Of a stretch of DNA of 64,000 nt, positions 15,460-24,175 are shown piece by piece. How positions within the stretch are numbered: the stretch's first letter is position 1; every line of letters starts with the position of its first letter. The position numbers and the translations under genes are program-made. This DNA is from Fibrobacter sp. (lineage in GTDB: Bacteria > Fibrobacterota > Fibrobacteria > Fibrobacterales > Fibrobacteraceae), in the NCBI GenBank assembly GCA_017530965.1, contig JAFXLS010000053.1:1-64000 (forward strand), given 5' to 3'. A model generated the notes under the pieces. The model did no database searches. It was given only the letters and a program-made list of their open reading frames with translations, and was not told the origin of the DNA.

Positions 15460-16521
15460 ATGAAGAAAATTGCAGCATTTGCAATGTTGGTTTTGACAGC
15501 AGCCTTAGCGCTTGTTGCCTGTAGTGCGGAATCGAACGAGAAAGCTCCTGCACAAAAGAAGGTTTCCATTGTCGCGACGATTTATCCGCAGTATGACTGG
15601 CTGAAGAACGTTCTCGGAAGCCGCCTGGATTCCGTGAACCTGAATCTGCTTATCAAGAACGGCACCGACTTGCACAGCTACAAGCCCTCGGCACAGGATA
15701 TCGCAGCGATTGCAAGCGCCGACATGGTAGTGTACGTAGGTGGTGAATCCGACGAATGGATCGAGAAAGCGCTGAAAGCAACGCCGAAGGAAGGCCGCGT
15801 TCAGGTGAACCTGATGGAAGCTTTGGGTGACCGCGTCAAAGAAGAAGAAGTCGTAGAAGGCATGCAGGCCGAAGAGGAACACCACCATGAACATGGTGAA
15901 GAAGCCGAAGAACACGAACATGAGCACCATGAGCATGCCGAAGAACATGAGCACGAGCACCATGAACATGCAGAAGAAGCCGAAAATGACGAACATATTT
16001 GGCTCTCGCTGAAAAACGCAGAAATACTGGTGAGAACTCTTGCAGACGCCATCGCTAAAGTGGATACGGCACACGCCACTGAATACCACATGAATGCAGC
16101 CCTTTACGTTGCAAAGATTAGCGCACTGGACGCCCAATACCGCGCCGCAACGGACAGCGCCGCTCTCAAGACAATTCTCTTTGGCGACCGTTTCCCGTTT
16201 CGTTATCTGGTGGATGATTACGGCATTAAGTATTTTGCCGCGTTTGTTGGCTGTTCCGCCGAAAGCGAAGCAAGCTTCGAGACGGTAGCCTTCTTGGCAG
16301 GCAAAATGGATTCGCTCGCGCTCCCCGCGATTTTTACGATTGACGGAAGCAACGGGAAGATTGCGCGCGCGATTCTTGACGCCAGCAAGAAGTCGAAGGA
16401 CACCCCGGTACTCTCGTTGAATTCGATGCAGTCGGTGACAGATGCACAGATGCAATCCGGCACAGACTATCTGAGCATTATGCAGTCGAACCTGGAAGTG
16501 CTGAAGAAAGCTATTAAATAA
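15460..16521 (+). CDS. znuA: Zinc ABC transporter substrate-binding lipoprotein ZnuA
   Basis: Cluster A-I (ZnuA/TroA) solute-binding protein that delivers Zn2+ to the ZnuBC permease. The start at 15460 (MKKIAAF) gives a signal with lipobox ALVAC (Cys21); an upstream in-frame ATG at 15376 would place 28 odd residues before it. Zinc-ligand candidates are His72 (GTDLHSY) and His179 (NDEHIW), plus acidic and His residues in the C-lobe. A very His/Glu-rich loop at about 141-179 is typical of zinc rather than manganese binders and may act as a sponge or sensor. It is followed by znuC after a heptad-repeat junction. Confidence 0.93.
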   Translation: MKKIAAFAMLVLTAALALVACSAESNEKAPAQKKVSIVATIYPQYDWLKNVLGSRLDSVNLNLLIKNGTDLHSYKPSAQDIAAIASADMVVYVGGESDEWIEKALKATPKEGRVQVNLMEALGDRVKEEEVVEGMQAEEEHHHEHGEEAEEHEHEHHEHAEEHEHEHHEHAEEAENDEHIWLSLKNAEILVRTLADAIAKVDTAHATEYHMNAALYVAKISALDAQYRAATDSAALKTILFGDRFPFRYLVDDYGIKYFAAFVGCSAESEASFETVAFLAGKMDSLALPAIFTIDGSNGKIARAILDASKKSKDTPVLSLNSMQSVTDAQMQSGTDYLSIMQSNLEVLKKAIK

Positions 16522-16552
16522 TGTGGAATGTGTGATGAGTAATGCGAAGACC
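16519..16552. repeat. Heptad repeat at the znuA-znuC junction
   Basis: 7-bp periodic tract AATGTGG, AATGTGT, GATGAGT, AATGCGA immediately after the znuA stop. It supplies the znuC start codon region. It is the reverse-complement type of the tracts at 798 and 51829. Confidence 0.55.
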
Positions 16553-17191
16553 CTTATCAAATGTCGCCAGCTGACTCTCGGTTACGGGAGCAAGGACCTG
16601 GTACGCGATTTGGACTACGATGTAAATGCAGGTGACTACCTGTGCATCGTGGGCCGCAACGGTTCCGGAAAGACGACTTTCTTAAGGGGAATCGCGGGAC
16701 TGTTGAAGCCGAAATCGGGAGTCATCGAACTTTGCGATGGTTTAAGCCGAAATCAAATCGGCTACCTGCCGCAAATGACGATCGTGCAAAAGGATTTCCC
16801 TGCCTCGGTGGAAGAAATCGTACTGTCGGCATTCCAGGGAAAGCATCGCCTGTTGCCCTTCTACAGAAAGGCGCACCGGGATCGCGCCATGGAATGCATG
16901 GCGCTAACCCGTACCGAAAGCCTCGCAAAATCTTGCTTCCGCGAGCTTTCGGGGGGCCAGAAGCAGCGCGTGCTTTTAGCGAGGGCCCTGTGCGCCGCCG
17001 AACGCCTGCTGCTTCTCGATGAACCGGTAACAGGCCTCGATCCAGAATCTACAGAAACGATGTACCGCATCATCGAAAACTTGCACCAGCAAGGGATGAC
17101 CGTCGTCATGGTCACCCACGACGTGGATACCGCTCTCGATGACGCCACCCGCGTACTGGACTTCAACACCATTTCGGTGAAGGGAAAATAA
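16535..17191 (+). CDS. znuC: Zinc ABC transporter ATP-binding protein ZnuC
   Basis: 218-aa ABC ATPase. Walker A GRNGSGKTT (about 39-47), Q-loop at YLPQ, signature LSGGQKQR, Walker B LLLLDEP and switch His in VTHD are all visible. It powers import through ZnuB. The start at 16535 (MSNAKTL) is preferred over ATG 16523 on homology, because ZnuC proteins begin shortly before the first strand. No good ribosome site is present in the repeat-like upstream sequence, so translation may depend on coupling to znuA. Confidence 0.92.
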   Translation: MSNAKTLIKCRQLTLGYGSKDLVRDLDYDVNAGDYLCIVGRNGSGKTTFLRGIAGLLKPKSGVIELCDGLSRNQIGYLPQMTIVQKDFPASVEEIVLSAFQGKHRLLPFYRKAHRDRAMECMALTRTESLAKSCFRELSGGQKQRVLLARALCAAERLLLLDEPVTGLDPESTETMYRIIENLHQQGMTVVMVTHDVDTALDDATRVLDFNTISVKGK

Positions 17192-17193
17192 TC

Positions 17194-18045
17194 ATGCCGG
17201 AACTTCTTGAAAAACTTTCGTTCTACCTGGATTTCCCTTTTGTACGCTACGCGATTATCGTAGGCGTTCTCGTGTCGCTTTGTTCGTCGCTGTTGGGCGT
17301 GACCCTGGTACTCAAGCGTTACTCCTACATCGGTGATGGTCTTTCCCATGTCGCCTTCGGCGCGCTCTCTATTGCAGCCGTACTCAAGATTACGAACAAT
17401 ATGCTGCTGATTTTGCCGGTAACAGTGGCGGTAGCCGTACTCTTGCTCTGCACGGGCAAAAACGCACGCATCAAGGGCGACGCAGCCATCGCAATGGTTT
17501 CGGTCGGAGCCCTTGCCATCGGTTATCTATTGATGAACGTTTTCTCGACTTCGGCGAATATTTCAGGTGACGTTTGCACGACGCTTTTCGGTTCCACCTC
17601 TATTCTGACGCTTCGGGTAGAAGAAGTCTACCTGTGCGCCGCACTCTCGATTGCTGTCCTCGCCGTATTCATTCTTTTCTACCACAAGATTTTTGCCATC
17701 ACTTTCGACGAGAATTTTGCGCAGGCGACTGGTGTCAACACGACGATTTTCAACTTGCTGATCGCTGTCATCGTGGCCGTCATCATCGTTCTCGCCATGA
17801 ACTTGGTAGGCGCCCTCTTGGTGTCGGCCCTGGTGGTGTTCCCGTCGCTTTCGGCCATGCGCGTTTTCAAGAGTTTCTTCGCGGTAACGGTTGCATCGGC
17901 CATCATCTCGGTCGTGTGCTCGCTTATCGGAATCGTCGTCGCGATTCTTGCCGGGACTCCTGTAGGTTCGACTATCGTGGCGGCAGACATTGTGGCATTC
18001 GGTCTCTTCTATTCGATCAGCCTGATTCAAGGCAGAGGTGTTTAA
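17194..18045 (+). CDS. znuB: Zinc ABC transporter permease ZnuB
   Basis: 283-aa integral membrane permease of the ABC-3 family with about 8-9 hydrophobic helices. The family motif region GDGLSHVAFGALS (about 47-59) and the C-terminal NLVGALLVSALVVFPSLSA stretch are typical. It starts 2 bp after the znuC stop and its end overlaps the next gene (GTG at 18038). It forms the channel of the ZnuABC importer. Confidence 0.93.
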   Translation: MPELLEKLSFYLDFPFVRYAIIVGVLVSLCSSLLGVTLVLKRYSYIGDGLSHVAFGALSIAAVLKITNNMLLILPVTVAVAVLLLCTGKNARIKGDAAIAMVSVGALAIGYLLMNVFSTSANISGDVCTTLFGSTSILTLRVEEVYLCAALSIAVLAVFILFYHKIFAITFDENFAQATGVNTTIFNLLIAVIVAVIIVLAMNLVGALLVSALVVFPSLSAMRVFKSFFAVTVASAIISVVCSLIGIVVAILAGTPVGSTIVAADIVAFGLFYSISLIQGRGV

Positions 18046-18472
18046 ATTGTTCAAAGTAGTTCTTGCCGTTCTGCTAGCCTTTGCGGCCTTGTTTGCAAAG
18101 GAGCCCGGCGGTAAAGAGAAATACGACATTGACATTTCCCGCATGAGCGGGACCATGGTCTATGGGCAAGTTTACCAAATGGTCACGTACCCAAGCAAGT
18201 ATCTCGGAAAGCATATCAAAATGAAGGGCTTCTTTTCGAGCTATTACGACGAAGAACTAGAACGGCGTTTTTACGGTTGCGTCATTCAAGACGCTCTCGC
18301 CTGTTGTTCGCAAGGGCTCGCCTTCGAACTTGCAAAGCCGCGCGAATTTCCGAAGGAATACCCCGCCGAAGGGGACGTGATTACGATTACAGGCGACTTC
18401 GATTTTGAAAGCGACGAAGGGGGAGGAGGCTTCCCCATCATCCGCAACGCCGAAATGCAGACCGAAAAGTAA
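18038..18472 (+). CDS. Exported OB-fold-like protein with CCSQG motif, zinc-operon linked
   Basis: 144-aa protein starting at a GTG that overlaps the znuB stop. Cleavable signal about 1-20 (ending LFAKE). The remainder is a small beta-rich domain with YPSKYLGKHIKMKGFF (about 51-66), CVIQDALACCSQGLAFEL (about 82-99) and GDVITITGDFDF (about 113-124). It resembles the OB-type domain of exported proteins such as the TIGR03943/YcgQ group, where a Cys pair lies before a glycine. The Cys-x6-Cys-Cys arrangement could bind metal. It is conserved in position next to ZnuB here. Function unknown; a zinc chaperone role is inference. Confidence 0.6.
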   Translation: MFKLFKVVLAVLLAFAALFAKEPGGKEKYDIDISRMSGTMVYGQVYQMVTYPSKYLGKHIKMKGFFSSYYDEELERRFYGCVIQDALACCSQGLAFELAKPREFPKEYPAEGDVITITGDFDFESDEGGGGFPIIRNAEMQTEK

Positions 18473-18500
18473 ATTCATTGTTTTTTACTGGAATTTTTAA

Positions 18501-18767
18501 GTGAAGTTTTGGAAGACCATAATCGTTGCATTGGTGGTGGCGGGGTTACTCTCGATTGCCCAGCACCATCATGACGACTTTGACGAGCATGACGATTGCC
18601 TAGTCTGTGCGCTGGTGCAGAATGGTCTTGACGTGGCAAGCGGTACCACGGACGTCGCCGTAATTCTAGTAGTTATCGGCGAACTGGTAAGTGAAATCCG
18701 CATTTTCAGGACAAACCCGCGTTTTCACTTTTCAAGACCGCGCGCCCCTCCCGCTCTCTCCACATAA
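18501..18767 (+). CDS. Small His/Asp/Cys protein (DUF2946-like)
   Basis: 88-aa product from a GTG start at 18501. A single hydrophobic segment (about 4-19) is followed by AQHHHDDFDEHDDCLVCALVQNG (about 20-42), a probable metal site, then a second hydrophobic stretch (about 48-67) and a basic Pro-rich tail. The layout echoes the 88-aa protein at 15113. It lies 28 bp after the CCSQG protein in the zinc unit. No strong ribosome site is seen, so the exact start is uncertain. Confidence 0.5.
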   Translation: MKFWKTIIVALVVAGLLSIAQHHHDDFDEHDDCLVCALVQNGLDVASGTTDVAVILVVIGELVSEIRIFRTNPRFHFSRPRAPPALST

Positions 18768-18914
18768 TCCGTTAAAACCTTAACCGCAATATCCTGCTTT
18801 TTGCCTTGCGAAAAATCGCCAGGTGTTTTGGAGTATTGTCCGCAAAATTTTTCGCGGATAGGATTGTTGTACACAAAAGCCGTCCATTATGACGGCCGAT
18901 TAAACGAGAGAAAC

Positions 18915-19502
18915 ATGAAACTGATCCAAACCCTTTCCTTTGCCATTTTTGGCATCATCCTCAGCGTATTCTTTGCCGCCTGCGGCGACAGCAACAGCGC
19001 CTCGACCGACCAGCACGAACATTTTGAAGCCGAAGGCTGGAACCTTTATTGGGGCGACTGGCAGCTTGCCTACAGCGTTTACCGCGGCAAGGCCGATTCT
19101 TCCATCGAAGTGATGCACGTGAACGCAAACTGCATGAGCGAACATATCCACGTGAAATTCCTTGACGACAACAAGAAAGAAGTGGAACCCCCGACAGACG
19201 ATGAACATTCCCTCGCCTGGGAAATCGCCGACGAAAAAATTCTTGACGTACACTCCTGCGGCAGCTGGGGTTTCCATCTGAAGGGTGTCAAGGAAGGCGA
19301 AACGACTTTGATTCTGAAGGTGAACCATCACGACCATGCCGACGCTCGCACGCCTGCCATCCGCGTTGTCGTAGACAAGGCTTTGGACGCCGAGGAATGC
19401 CCGTTCCATGAACATCATCACGACGATGACGATGAAGACGAAGATCATGATCACGACCACGAACACCACGATCATGAACATGAGCACGAACATGAAGATT
19501 AG
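18915..19502 (+). CDS. Periplasmic lipoprotein with His-rich C-terminal tail
   Basis: 195-aa predicted lipoprotein: lipobox FFAAC, lipid Cys23. The central domain (about 35-155) is beta-rich with EHIHVKFLDDN and VHSCGSWGFHLKGVKEGETTLILKV, like an Ig-fold binding domain. The last 33 residues (about 163-195) are almost only His, Asp and Glu, a strong metal-binding tail. The start at 18915 is chosen because it gives a clean lipoprotein signal. Its end overlaps the TonB receptor start by 11 bp, so it probably hands zinc on from that receptor. No named family is recognised. Confidence 0.65.
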   Translation: MKLIQTLSFAIFGIILSVFFAACGDSNSASTDQHEHFEAEGWNLYWGDWQLAYSVYRGKADSSIEVMHVNANCMSEHIHVKFLDDNKKEVEPPTDDEHSLAWEIADEKILDVHSCGSWGFHLKGVKEGETTLILKVNHHDHADARTPAIRVVVDKALDAEECPFHEHHHDDDDEDEDHDHDHEHHDHEHEHEHED

Positions 19503-21507
19503 CCTCATTAGGGCTGCCATGGGGAGCCTCCTTCTGGGAGGCTTCCTTCACTCTTCTTTTGCCCAAATTGCAGGGCCGGATTCAGCCCAAGATTTTGTAC
19601 AGGATTTAGGAAGTTCGGTAGTGCAGGCGGAAAGCCCCGCGCATGCGATTTTAGAAGGCCTCCGCGAAGATGACGATTTAAAAGGCGACAAACTCGAACG
19701 CGCTATCTCTACAACTATTGCCGAAACCATCAAAAACGAGCCCGACGTAGCCATCCGTTCCATGGGTCCTGCCGCCGCACGCCCCGTTATCAAGGGCCTT
19801 TCGGGGAGCCATGTCGAATTGACCGAAGACGGCGCCTTTTGTGGAGACATGAGCGCCACCTCGCCCGATCACGCCGTCGCATCGGAAGTTTTAACCGCAC
19901 ACCGATTGCGAGTATTGCGCGGACCGCATATTTTGGCGCATTCATTTTCAGCCGCGGGCGGCGTAGTGCAAGTAGAACGCAACGACATTCCCTTTGGCGA
20001 TACCCTTTTTCACGGTTATGTCACGGGGTATTCTGAAAGTGCTCAGTCGGGATACGCAACAGCGGTAGGCGTCAACACGCAAGTTACAGGCGCATCACTC
20101 AAAGGAGAACTTTCAGCCCGCCGCATGGGCGACATGGAAACGCCCGATGGCACGCTGAAAAATACAGATATCGAAAACGGGAGCGGCGCCGTGGGCGCCG
20201 CGCACGCCTTGGGGCGTTTCCGTTTCGGAGCCTCTTACCGCTGGTTCAATAGCGACTACGGCATTCCCGGCGGCTTCATTGGCGGGCACCCGAACGGCGT
20301 GGACATTGAAATGTGGAAACGCGACTTAACGCTGCGGGGGCTTTACGTGCCGGCCAATGACGCCCGCGACACGCTAGATGTCACGCTTCGCATCAATCGT
20401 TATCACCATAAGGAATTTGAAGGAAAGAAGGGGGCGGTGGGGGCCGAGTTTGCTGTTAATCAGGAGAACTTGCGCTTAGAAAAACTCCTGGCAAGTCTCG
20501 GTCCCCTTTTTGGAATTCGCCTAGGAACAGAATTGGAACGCCGCTGGATTGAAATGGGCGGCTACGTATTCACGCCACCGACTCAGTCGTATGCAGGTTC
20601 CGCGTTTGCGGTCGCGAGCGCGAGTGGGTGGCGTGGGCTTGAAATTACAGTGGCCCTGCGACTCGGCGGAGCGATCTTTCGCCCGCATGAAAGCGTCGTC
20701 GCCGACAAGGGAACAATCGAAGATCGCAATTTTGCATTGTGGGCATTTGACGTGGAATTTTCGCAGCGCGTCGGTGTGGGCAAATTCTTGACGCTCGATT
20801 TGTTCAGGACCACACGGGCGCCCACCATCGAAGAATTATACAACCAAGGGCCGCATCTCGCCGCTTACACCTACGAGCGTGGCAACCACAAGCTGGACGC
20901 CGAAAGCGGCTACGGCAGCGAACTGGAATACCGCTCTTACGGCGATTTATTCAACTGGCGCGCGGCCGCTCACGCTACCTATTTCTTGAACTATCTCGCG
21001 CCCCGCGCTACAGGTGACACCAACTGGTCGCAGCTGCTCCCTATCTATCAAGTCAGCGGAGACGAGGCATTCCTTTTTGGCGGGAGCGTCTCCGTCGAAA
21101 CCGCGGCAGAACGCGGCATACACGCGACAGCCTCCGCAAGCTATGTGCGTGGCATGTACCGCAACGGCAACGATGCCAAAAACAAGTGGAGCGACATGCC
21201 GCAAATTCCGCCCCTCAAGTTCCACGGAGAATTCGCCTACCTCTGGGAACATGTGCGACCATCCATCTACACGGATTTCGCCCTCGCCCAGCACAAAGTC
21301 GATAAATACGAAGAACGCACCCCCGGCTACATCACCTTCGGCCTATCAGCAGAAATCCGCTGGGAACTCGCACTCGCGCATTACAGTCTCGTTTTCCGCG
21401 CCGACAACCTGCTAGACGCCGATGTTCGCAATCACCTTTCCCGCCTGAAATCGGTGATGCCCGAAAAGGGCCGCAATTTTAGCGCACTCGCAAAAATTGA
21501 ATGGTAA
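19492..21507 (+). CDS. TonB-dependent outer-membrane receptor, ZnuD-like
   Basis: 671-aa outer-membrane receptor, likely for zinc. The start at 19492 (MKISLIRAAMGSL) gives a signal peptide ending SSFAQ. The plug domain (about 50-180) contains RPVIKGLSGSHVELTEDG and LRVLRGPHILAHS. The barrel (about 180-671) has alternating aromatic strands and ends with GRNFSALAKIEW. The zinc context and the His-rich lipoprotein directly upstream, with an 11-bp overlap, support a ZnuD-type role. The substrate cannot be proved from sequence. RBS placement inside the His-tail codons suggests translational coupling. Confidence 0.83.
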   Translation: MKISLIRAAMGSLLLGGFLHSSFAQIAGPDSAQDFVQDLGSSVVQAESPAHAILEGLREDDDLKGDKLERAISTTIAETIKNEPDVAIRSMGPAAARPVIKGLSGSHVELTEDGAFCGDMSATSPDHAVASEVLTAHRLRVLRGPHILAHSFSAAGGVVQVERNDIPFGDTLFHGYVTGYSESAQSGYATAVGVNTQVTGASLKGELSARRMGDMETPDGTLKNTDIENGSGAVGAAHALGRFRFGASYRWFNSDYGIPGGFIGGHPNGVDIEMWKRDLTLRGLYVPANDARDTLDVTLRINRYHHKEFEGKKGAVGAEFAVNQENLRLEKLLASLGPLFGIRLGTELERRWIEMGGYVFTPPTQSYAGSAFAVASASGWRGLEITVALRLGGAIFRPHESVVADKGTIEDRNFALWAFDVEFSQRVGVGKFLTLDLFRTTRAPTIEELYNQGPHLAAYTYERGNHKLDAESGYGSELEYRSYGDLFNWRAAAHATYFLNYLAPRATGDTNWSQLLPIYQVSGDEAFLFGGSVSVETAAERGIHATASASYVRGMYRNGNDAKNKWSDMPQIPPLKFHGEFAYLWEHVRPSIYTDFALAQHKVDKYEERTPGYITFGLSAEIRWELALAHYSLVFRADNLLDADVRNHLSRLKSVMPEKGRNFSALAKIEW

Positions 21508-21533
21508 CACAAATCAAACCACAAAGGAGAACC

Positions 21534-22676
21534 ATGAAAAAGAACAAGAAACCCGTCATCCTCATTACCGGATATTTGGGCTCCGGCAAGACCACGCTCT
21601 TGAACAATATTCTCAAGCAAGAGAAACGAAAAGTCGCCCTTATCGTCAACGACATGGGAAGCATCAACGTCGATGCCGAAATTCTGAAAAAGAACGGCTC
21701 GAACGTGGCCGAATGTCCGATGTTCGAACTGCAAAACGGTTGCATTTGCTGCACGCTGCGCGACGAATTTATCGAACAAGTCGAAAAGATTTCCAAACTG
21801 GATTCTATCGAAGTCGTATTCGTCGAGGCCTCCGGCATCAGCGATCCCGGCGCCGTCAGCGCAAGCTTTTTGGCCTACGAAGAAGACAATCCCGACACAA
21901 ACGTTTACCTGACCTCCATCGTGACCGTCGTCGATGCCGACCGCATCTACCGCGAATTCCTCAGCGACTTGAAACATAAAAAAGAACAGCGGGACCACCT
22001 CGCCGACCAATACGATCTTTCCCAAGAAGAAATTTCCACATTGATCGTAGACCAAATCGAATTCTGCAACTTCATCGTCTTGAACAAGTGCGATTTGCTC
22101 AGCGAAGACCAACTCAAAGAAGTCGAATCCATCGTGCGGGATTTCCAGCCCCGGGCACCGATTATCCATTCGGTAAACGGAGACATCGATATCGACAAAA
22201 TCATGACGACCAAGCCCTTCAACTACAGCCAAATCGAATCGTCTTCGGCCATACAAAAAGCCACTGCAAGCCTGCTGCAATCCGGACGTCGGCGCGACAG
22301 CTGCGTAGACGAATACGGGATTTCATCCTTCGTTTTCGAGACCAGGCAACCGTTCAACAGGACCCGCTTCATGGATTTCGTCAATAACCGCTACCCAGCA
22401 GAACTAATCCGCTCCAAAGGTTACATCTGGTTCTCGGACGCGAGCAGGGACGTTCAACTGTTCGAACAGGCCGGCCGGAATTCCTCGGTCATGCCCGTAT
22501 CCTTTTGGATAGATGCCCTTCGTGAAGATCAAAAGCAAGCCTACCTTGCCGAAAATCCAGAAGTCCGGGAAAACTGGGATTCCCGCTACGGCGATCGCGA
22601 AAACCAAGTTGTCTTTATTGGCAAAGGTTACAATAAAGATACCATTCGAATGGAGCTTGAAAAATGCCTTGACTAA
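21534..22676 (+). CDS. COG0523 (CobW-like) GTPase, zinc metallochaperone type
   Basis: 380-aa G3E GTPase. Walker A GYLGSGKTT (about 11-19), metal motif GCICC (about 70-74), Walker-B-like EASG, NKCD guanine motif and a CobW C-terminal domain (about 270-375, with YIWFSDASRD). Such GTPases are induced by zinc shortage and are thought to deliver zinc to client enzymes. The ATG at 21534 follows a clear AAAGGAGA. It is the last gene of the zinc unit and is followed by a terminator. CobW, nitrile hydratase activator and zinc branches are hard to separate by eye; the context favours zinc. Confidence 0.85.
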   Translation: MKKNKKPVILITGYLGSGKTTLLNNILKQEKRKVALIVNDMGSINVDAEILKKNGSNVAECPMFELQNGCICCTLRDEFIEQVEKISKLDSIEVVFVEASGISDPGAVSASFLAYEEDNPDTNVYLTSIVTVVDADRIYREFLSDLKHKKEQRDHLADQYDLSQEEISTLIVDQIEFCNFIVLNKCDLLSEDQLKEVESIVRDFQPRAPIIHSVNGDIDIDKIMTTKPFNYSQIESSSAIQKATASLLQSGRRRDSCVDEYGISSFVFETRQPFNRTRFMDFVNNRYPAELIRSKGYIWFSDASRDVQLFEQAGRNSSVMPVSFWIDALREDQKQAYLAENPEVRENWDSRYGDRENQVVFIGKGYNKDTIRMELEKCLD

Positions 22677-22687
22677 CCACAAATAAA

Positions 22688-22721
22688 AGCACTCTCCCGG
22701 TCATGTGACCTTGGGAGTGCT
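22688..22721. terminator. Hairpin terminator between convergent genes
   Basis: AGCACTCTCCC (22688-22698) pairs with GGGAGTGCT (22713-22721), with one bulged T, and ACTTTTT follows on the plus strand. It ends the zinc unit and may also serve the convergent gene. Confidence 0.75.
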
Positions 22722-22726
22722 ACTTT

Positions 22727-24175
22727 TTACACTTCATCATGGTTTACTACTTCCCAATAGCCGGTTTTATCACTACCAACACGTTTCAAAATTCCCATTT
22801 TTTGAAGTTTTGACACATTATCAGTAATTGTTGTACGACCTAATCCCAATAATTTGGAAAGTTCCGCCAATGTGACATTGGAATTCTCAGACATTTTTTC
22901 CAAGATATTCATTTGGTTCTTTGATAATTTTACAGTCCGGTTTACAGTCCGATTTACAGTCCGATTTACAGTCCGATTTTCTGCATCCTTCCCCTCATTC
23001 AGCTCAAAAGGCGTCACATTTATCCGGTTAAAGGGAATCGTCACCACAATAAAATTTCGTTCAATTCGAATAGATTCTCGGCCATACGCCCCGACAATTT
23101 TGGGTACCCCACGCCCCGATCGTTCGCTAAGGCGAAGCTGAAGGAATATGGAAGCAAGGACCTCGTTGACTGGGATGCTTATCCCGTTGAAAAAGCCGTC
23201 TACATCCTGCTCAAGCGCCAACCCGCCATGCGAAATAATCTCGATGCGATCCGTAAAAACGCTTATCATGGGGGCGTTCAAACCCAGCCATTTGTTGTGA
23301 ATGAACGCATTCAGAATGGCTTCGTGAAAAGCCTCGTAATCGAAAAGCGGAATATCCTTTCTCTCGGAAATGCGGCCGCGTTCATCCGCCTGGATTATGT
23401 TGATAGCGTCTCCGTATTCCAGAATTTTATCCATCGCGTACAGAATGCAGGAATTGCCGTATTCCTTAACCGAGAACAAGGTGTCAGCCTTGCTCCGGCC
23501 GCTGAAAACAGAGACACGAATCGGAATGTCATTCTTATCCGAGAGAAGCAACGCCATAATGTTATAGCGGCCATCGACAGTCAAAAGCTTGAGCGATTTC
23601 TTGAAAGTATCCTTTCGGAGTTCGATTCCCTTCGCCCCATAATACATGAACAGCTTTTCGAACGTCAGTTCCTGCGCATAATCAGGGGCCGCCGCATTGA
23701 CAATGGTTGGAATGCCGTTAGAAAGAACATTCAAAAGACGAATTTCCCATTCAGGGAATTTCGAAAGTTTCTCTTTGCTGGAGCCAATCCGGATAAAAGC
23801 CTGAGACGAAAATTTCGTCGGAACGGATTTTGCCGCAGGGACACTCAACAGAACAATTCGCTTTCCATCAACCTGCACTTCCTCGACTTCAAACGCGACA
23901 CTCGGTTTCAGGTTACGGGCCAGATAGTGCTTATAGGGCTCGTGATCAATGTCTTTGTCGAAATTAACGGCTGTACCGATAATTTCATGCGAAGCATCGT
24001 CTACACCCCAAACGACATAACCGTATTCACGCCCACATAGGGCCGCCCCGTTGGAGATTGCAGAAATATACTCTCCGATTTCATCTTTCGAGAACCAGTT
24101 ACCTTTAATGTCTAGCCACTCGTATTCATGGGGAAGAGAAACCAAGTTCCTAACAAGGTCTTCAGATTTTGCCAT
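22727..24175 (-). CDS. AlbA_2 / divergent AAA_4 protein with NRTV repeat and C-terminal HTH
   Basis: 482-aa protein of the COG2865 type. The N-terminal AlbA_2 (Schlafen-like) nucleic-acid-binding domain covers about 10-135 (EWLDIKGNW, NGAALCGREYGYVVWGVDD, FIRIGSS). The central ATPase-like domain covers about 230-390 (EAFHEAILNAFIHN, RSGRGVPKI). A linker of four NRTV units lies at about 403-418, then a winged HTH (about 422-480, LAELSKLLGLGRTTITDNVSKLQKMGIL). Such proteins act as transcription regulators, and Schlafen-like members also occur in defence loci. RBS GGAGG precedes the ATG. It lies at the edge of the island with hamAB and the type ISP gene on the same strand. Role not established. 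Confidence 0.75.
   Translation of the reverse strand: MAKSEDLVRNLVSLPHEYEWLDIKGNWFSKDEIGEYISAISNGAALCGREYGYVVWGVDDASHEIIGTAVNFDKDIDHEPYKHYLARNLKPSVAFEVEEVQVDGKRIVLLSVPAAKSVPTKFSSQAFIRIGSSKEKLSKFPEWEIRLLNVLSNGIPTIVNAAAPDYAQELTFEKLFMYYGAKGIELRKDTFKKSLKLLTVDGRYNIMALLLSDKNDIPIRVSVFSGRSKADTLFSVKEYGNSCILYAMDKILEYGDAINIIQADERGRISERKDIPLFDYEAFHEAILNAFIHNKWLGLNAPMISVFTDRIEIISHGGLALEQDVDGFFNGISIPVNEVLASIFLQLRLSERSGRGVPKIVGAYGRESIRIERNFIVVTIPFNRINVTPFELNEGKDAENRTVNRTVNRTVNRTVKLSKNQMNILEKMSENSNVTLAELSKLLGLGRTTITDNVSKLQKMGILKRVGSDKTGYWEVVNHDEV
22929..22976 (-). repeat. In-frame 12-bp tandem repeat (4 units)
   Basis: Four units of TTTACAGTCCG(G/A) head to tail, inside the AlbA_2 gene, encoding NRTV each. 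The units are nearly identical at the DNA level, so copy number could change by slippage without frameshift. Confidence 0.85.

Noticed and set aside
18839-18858. Second Zur box before the His-tailed lipoprotein
   Set aside because: TCCGCAAAA/TTTTCGCGGA is an imperfect palindrome that does not match the two boxes at 14665-14711; no further support.
18780-18914. Terminator splitting the zinc unit
   Set aside because: No stem followed by a T run is visible, so one or two transcripts cannot be decided.
22929-22976. Possible CRISPR-like repeat
   Set aside because: Units are 12 bp, contiguous, without spacers, and in frame inside a gene.
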